Part shown: piece by piece, positions 1 through 64,000 of the stretch | Position numbering within the stretch: the first letter of the stretch is position 1 | Layout of the letters: the number at the start of each line of letters is the position of its first letter | Source of the DNA: Nectonema munidae | Taxonomy: Eukaryota; Nematomorpha; Nectonematoida; Nectonematidae | Length of the DNA stretch: 64,000 bases | Direction: 5' to 3' | Assembly: GCA_030549495.1 (NCBI GenBank) | Contig: JAUIRK010001010.1 | Span: 248,001-312,000 of the forward strand | Translations under genes and position numbers: made by a program | Notes under the pieces: model-generated | Told to the model about the DNA's origin: nothing | What the model saw: the letters and a program-made list of their open reading frames with translations, nothing else | The model's database searches: none

Positions 1-2300
1 TTGACACTTATACGGCAAACTTAATTTCTAGCTCGTTTTCTTCTTACTAATCCTGCTAAAAATAGAACCGATTTCAAAAATTGGAGTTTATGGCCTCACC
101 ATATAAACTAAATGTTGAATCCTTCTCATCTTGAAATATAGTTATAACAAAAATGTTCGTTTATTTTTTGCATATACAGAGGTGTGCGTGCCATTCTATA
201 TTTGTCTGCGAGCCACAGTTTGCACGCGTGTCATAGCTTTCCTACTTCTGCTGTATAGTGTATATATATAATTTATATTTTATCTAAAAGATAATACCAC
301 TTAATGTTTATTTTTTAATAAAAAAATCTTTTAATCAATAAAATATAAATTAAACAAAGGTTTAACTATATTCAGCTTTAATGTCATTGATTTGTGTTTA
401 AAAACACATTAAATTGAATTATATTTAGCATTGAATATTGTTGATCTGAATATCAAGACGATATATAAAATTGATAAATTATTGTGGTATATGGGTGTGG
501 ACAAATAGCTTCTAACCGCTCTAGACTCAAATTTCAACAGAAGAAAAGAGTCTAATTTTATCTAAAAGTAAAGAGACCGACTAAAATATTTATTTCAATT
601 TCTCCTATGCTCATGACAATCTCTCTATTTAAGTTCATATAAAAGTGCTTTCCGACCTTTTTGGATTAAGACTCTAAATGCACTCTTTGAGACCTTAATT
701 GTAATGGAAATCTAACCATTCGGTTTCAGTCTTACTTACAAAATGTTTATGAATATTTAAGTTTATATTTACTAGCACAATGAATTTGAAACAGGAATAA
801 AAACAAGTTAAAAAACTTTATTTGCATATCCTTTTACACAAAAAACAAGTTTTTCTTCAGTGTTTTGCAAAACATTTTTTACTTTCTTGATAAATTTAAT
901 TGTTTCACAAAATTAATACAATGCATTACATTAAACAGTGGCTATTCTAAGTAGACCTGTTCAAAGTCCTGCTCGATTCAACCCGTTCCTCATAATACTA
1001 TACCTTTTCAAGTTCAAATTGGCACTAAGCATTATTTTAAGAAAAAAATAAAGTTTTTTCTTTTATTTTGATCAAGGTATAACATTTTCAATTTCAAATT
1101 TAATGAAATAAAGCAAATAACCTTATATATAATGAAATATAAGAAATATAGATTTATTGCAATGAACTAGACTAATAACCTAGATTCAGAAATATTTTTT
1201 TCCAATTCACGAATTCTGAATTAATATCTTGGTAATTCAGAAACTTTTTCCTGTTCTAAAAGAAACGGCATTTTTTCAGCAAGATTTTGTTTCACTTCAT
1301 TTTTAATAATACCCGTATGTTTTCTACCAGAATCAACATTAGACTATACGCTCCGAGTCTCAAAATTTTAAAATCTTCGAACAGATTAAAATTCGATATT
1401 GGTTCAATTTTGGAATGACAGGGAGCATAGTGTCTAAAACTAACACCGCAGGAACATGATAAAAATAGTTTTTTAAAACATTCTTCCATCCAATTGTAAA
1501 AATCTTTTTTCTTGAATGAACCGCGCTTCAGAGCGTGATGAATTGTAACTTGGCTCTCTCTTTAAAGATTTTTGAATTTTAAGAGTTAGAGCATATAGTC
1601 TTTACTGGTAGGTTTTTGAACCAAATTTTGCATTAGTATAGGAAGAGCATTAGATTTTGTAAAGTGGTCATCTCTCTCTCTCTCTATATATATATATCTT
1701 CCAACGATGGGCGTCCACTGAAGATTTTCTAAGAAGTATCAAAATTTTCAAACTTTTCGATAAAAGTCTTCGTTATTTCAAAAATCATACATATATGAAG
1801 CACAAGCAAAAACATCTGGAAGAATTGAAAATCATGAAATGGTAATGATACCATTGTAAAAGTTCACCTTTCAAATGACAAACAGTAGCAACAATTTATA
1901 TCAATTTTCTAGGGCGTTCAGTTGACCTATTTGCTCCCATTAGCGGACACCCATGCTTCCAGTTAATACAAATTTTGGTGATCATAACTTTTTTAATTTT
2001 CTGAGATTCTATATTTTCTATGTCTAGCACTCAATTAAAAGGTAAGCAAATTTTTATTGGAAGTTTTTTTTCTTGAGTTCATCCAAAAAATTCAAAACTA
2101 ATAATAATTATAGAATATGTCTGGCAACACATTATATATTACATATACTGTTTTGTTGTTTCTTTTTGTTATTTTCCATGGTCTCTTATCAAAAAACAAT
2201 TTTTTTAAACTGATGAATATTACATGTTCAAAATTTTTTTTATTATTATTTAATAGTTTTAAGGAAAGAATACAGCCATTTTAAACTCCACCCAAGAAAG
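1..2300. other. AT-rich stretch without recognisable genes
   Basis: Downstream of the last recognised TRPM exon. I see only short open frames without family resemblance and a (CT)n-(TA)n dinucleotide tract at about 1670-1697. Additional TRPM 3' exons or 3' UTR could lie here, but nothing in the sequence identifies them. Confidence 0.4.
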
Positions 2301-2314
2301 TTTAATTAGAAAGG

Positions 2315-2385
2315 TTAGATTGTCACGATATTGAATCGAAGCGAGATCAATGCCAAAAGCTTACACCACTAAGCCAATTGGAGAA
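2315..2385 (-). repeat. tRNA-derived SINE head (remnant)
   Basis: On the minus strand a perfect RNA polymerase III A box, TGGCTTAGTGG (complement of 2366-2376), lies about 35 bp before a B-box-like CTTCGATTCAA (complement of 2331-2341). Spacing and order are those of a tRNA gene, but no clean acceptor stem is visible, so a decayed SINE head is likelier than a functional tRNA. Confidence 0.5.
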
Positions 2386-3246
2386 GTAAAACTTGCAAAG
2401 TCAACATAGAGAGTAAAACTTTTTTTAAGGAAACAAAACGACGAAAAATTAAAATTTTCATCCTTGTATTTAAAGAACACTAAAGCTAAATCTATTTAAT
2501 TTTAATACAATTAAGATTTTTTTGACTCAAATATCATCATAATTTTTATCCGAAGGCGTTGAAAAACTCCGCGCACCACGCCGAGAAACATGGGTTTAGA
2601 GAATTGTATCAATTCGCATCATTCTACGCAAAATAGTGATTGTAACAAAATTTTTGATCGTGTAAAAGAACTTAGAAATTAAATTAAATTTTAATTTACT
2701 TGCCTATTTATTTATATCAAAATGGGTTGTTTTATTTTTCCAAAAAGTGTTTAATGTTTTAAGTTACATGATTCATATATCATTAATATGGTTATAGAGA
2801 TGAAATAAAGATAATATAGTCACACTTTGAATTTCCCGCAGATTATATAGAACGCAATAAAGTATGGATAATGTTGAAAATAATTTGAAATAATGTACAT
2901 TCTTTTTTGAGCCTATGTGAATTTCAACCCGGAAAGCCTTCTTATCTACTTACTTTCCCTGCTTTCTTCTTATTTTTATGCCGTTTGGGTGGGTTATATG
3001 ATGTCTAATATTTTGCTTGCTATATAGATGAAAATACCGGCATGGAATACATATTCTAATAGCAGTGATAGAATTTTCAAAGATGAATAAAAAATAAATT
3101 TAGCGAATAAGAGCTAGTTGCCAGATGCAAAAAAGACGATCTACGTAGGTTGGAATATGCTCTAGGAGGGATTTGAGTGTTGTTTGTTTTGGGATTGGCT
3201 TTCTTTAGGCCCGTCGTCTTGGCTAAAGTTTCTATCCTCGCTAACC

Positions 3247-62647
<59,401 letters not shown>

Positions 62648-62699
62648 CTGTACGAATACAGAATCCTATGCTTTAAAAGTATCACATGTATAGAAAAGC

Positions 62700-63630
62700 T
62701 GCTAATTATTAGAATGGTAGAAATAAAAGTATTGAACTATTGCAAAACTTTTCTCAATAATTTTAGTACCTTCGGAAGTATACATTAAGTCATCAACAGT
62801 TTTTAATTATATGTTTAATTTAAAACAGTTAAAGTTTTGTATATGTGTTTCTTTAAAATAATAAACGCTACAATCTTATAAAAGGAAACTTTTTAATACC
62901 ACCATTACAAATGGAACAAAAAACACTCTCTAAATAGAGAGTTTTATCAAATTATAATTTTTTCAAATCTTCTTTTTCGATTATATAAATCAAGGATTGC
63001 ACCTTAAACGTTAATTTATCGATTTTTTCAATTTCATTTATAATATTGACATTAGAAGACAGTTGAACTGTTTTTAACTATTTTATTTTTAACGACAAAA
63101 AATGTCATTTTTAAAAAATATTTTCAGAAAGTCAATCTTTTTCGTAGGTTTGGCTCCTTCAAACCAAAAAGGGGATAATAATTCTGGTTTGAAAATTAAA
63201 AATCAACTACTTTGAAATAAAGTTTTATTATTTTCAAGTAAATATCAGAAACAAACCTTATCCAGGATTTCAATTTCTGAAAATATTTTATCAAAAAATA
63301 TAATATTTATCCCTAAAAAACACTTTAAATAATTGCTGATCTGAGTGCCAATATTTTGACATTTAATTCTTATCGGAATAGAAAGGGAGTTCTCTCTCTG
63401 CCTCAACCTACATCCTTTTCTCCCGCATATGTTTGAAAAAGCCGACTGTCGGCGAAAATTTACATTTTTAAAAATTTGTGCTCAATAAATTATTTATTTT
63501 AGTGTGCACCTCTTTATCTTTATTATATATCATATTTTGTGTTATTTCCTATGAGCGGCTTCACGGCTTTTTTGAAATACACAGTTCCTTATTAGTTACC
63601 TTAATTTTGTAAATTTATGACTATGACTAG
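62700..63630. other. Intronic sequence with a dispersed palindromic repeat
   Basis: No TRPM exon was found upstream of 62647 here. At about 63430-63520 lies a copy, in inverse orientation, of a segment also present at 45730-45810 (AATTTATTGAGMACAAA ... GCCGACAGTCGGCTTT). Confidence 0.4.
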
Positions 63631-63632
63631 AT

Positions 63633-64000
63633 GACAGAGTACGATGGGGAGGTTAAATTTTTTTCGGGGCGGGGATGGGGACGGGGTAACACTCTACCCG
63701 CGGGGGTCGGGGCGGGGCGGGGCTGGGCGGGGAATTTTTTTTACATAAAATTTTATTATCGAAAAACATTGAAAATATGGGATATATATAAAAATATATA
63801 TATATATATTTTTTAAGTATATTATATATTTATTGTCATAAAAAATTGACAATTAATTTTAAATTTTCATGTTTTTCTTAACAAAAATAAGTTCTTCAAC
63901 TTTTTCAGGATTGAGTCTATTGTTACAATATTTGAGCCACAGCTGAATAATCTTTCAGAATGCGCATTGCTTGCTGGTATGTTCACATATTTTTTTGCCA
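63633..64000 (-). mobile_element. hAT element end with GC-rich terminus, cut by window edge
   Basis: The terminus CAGAGTACGATGGGG at 63633 is followed by a very G-rich subterminal region (63640-63735). At 63870-64000 the minus strand reads AKKYVNIPASNAHSERLFSC and GSNIVT, then in another frame LNPEKVEELIFVKKNMKI plus a stop: the last residues of a hAT transposase (compare NIPATSAxSERxFSxxGxIV... LxPEKVxxLxFLxxN). One frame change is visible. The rest lies beyond the window. Confidence 0.75.

Noticed and set aside
1292-1489. 65-codon minus-strand frame, possible further TRPM C-terminal exon
   Set aside because: Contains YAPCHSKIEP and LRLGAYS, but I could not align it with any TRPM C-terminal domain (Nudix or kinase).

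Overview
This is animal nuclear DNA. It is strongly AT-rich, with split genes, GT-AG introns, LINEs, SINEs, several hAT families and long satellite arrays, and nothing prokaryotic. A crustacean or other arthropod, perhaps a copepod, fits the repeat mix, but that is inference and not shown by the sequence.

The backbone of the window is one host gene on the minus strand, a TRPM-family cation channel. I find 16 coding exons between about 62.65 kb and 3.25 kb (5' end at high coordinates, N-terminal exons probably beyond the window). Splice phases match across every junction I can test: the N-terminal homology (SLOG/LSDAT-like) region at 62.6-58.4 kb, the middle homology region at 49.8-35.0 kb, the pre-channel and S1-S5 exons at 20.9-19.0 kb, the S6 exon at 3.95-3.84 kb, the TRP-helix region and C-terminal coiled coil at 3.77-3.25 kb. 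Only the stretch between exons 48684-48734 and 40642-40835 (usually 60-110 residues in TRPMs) is unaccounted for.

Everything else lies in TRPM introns and is mostly transposon debris. 4.8-9.5 kb: two hAT remnants, one next to the other, and a pogo-like end. 10-11.1 kb: minisatellites. 13.1-17.9 kb: a MULE-like fragment, a 5'-truncated RNase H LINE, a tRNA-derived SINE, and a hAT interrupted by another hAT. 21.1-21.6 kb: a hAT MITE with an 8-bp target duplication. 21.85-30.9 kb: a unit bounded by TTAA-type inverted repeats that holds two ~150-bp satellites, a copia fossil and an almost intact 4.7-kb LINE with a 14-bp target duplication. 31.5-34.6 kb: 31 copies of a 100-bp satellite that looks derived from a hAT end. 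36-39 kb: hAT pieces, a tiny LINE tail insertion and a piece of an unknown widespread protein family. 41.96-44.87 kb: a 2.9-kb (TATC)n array, followed by a 2.0-kb hAT inserted into it with a perfect 8-bp duplication. 50.1-50.5 kb: a MITE. 51-56.9 kb: a SCAND3/ZBED5-like hAT with a second, complete-looking hAT nested inside. 57-61 kb: MITE-like repeats. 63.6-64 kb: the GC-rich end of another hAT running off the edge.

The main interest is the intron architecture: a channel gene with apparently intact coding exons kept open across introns that have grown by nested hATs, satellites seeded by transposon ends, and a giant microsatellite. I saw no convincing new multi-gene system.
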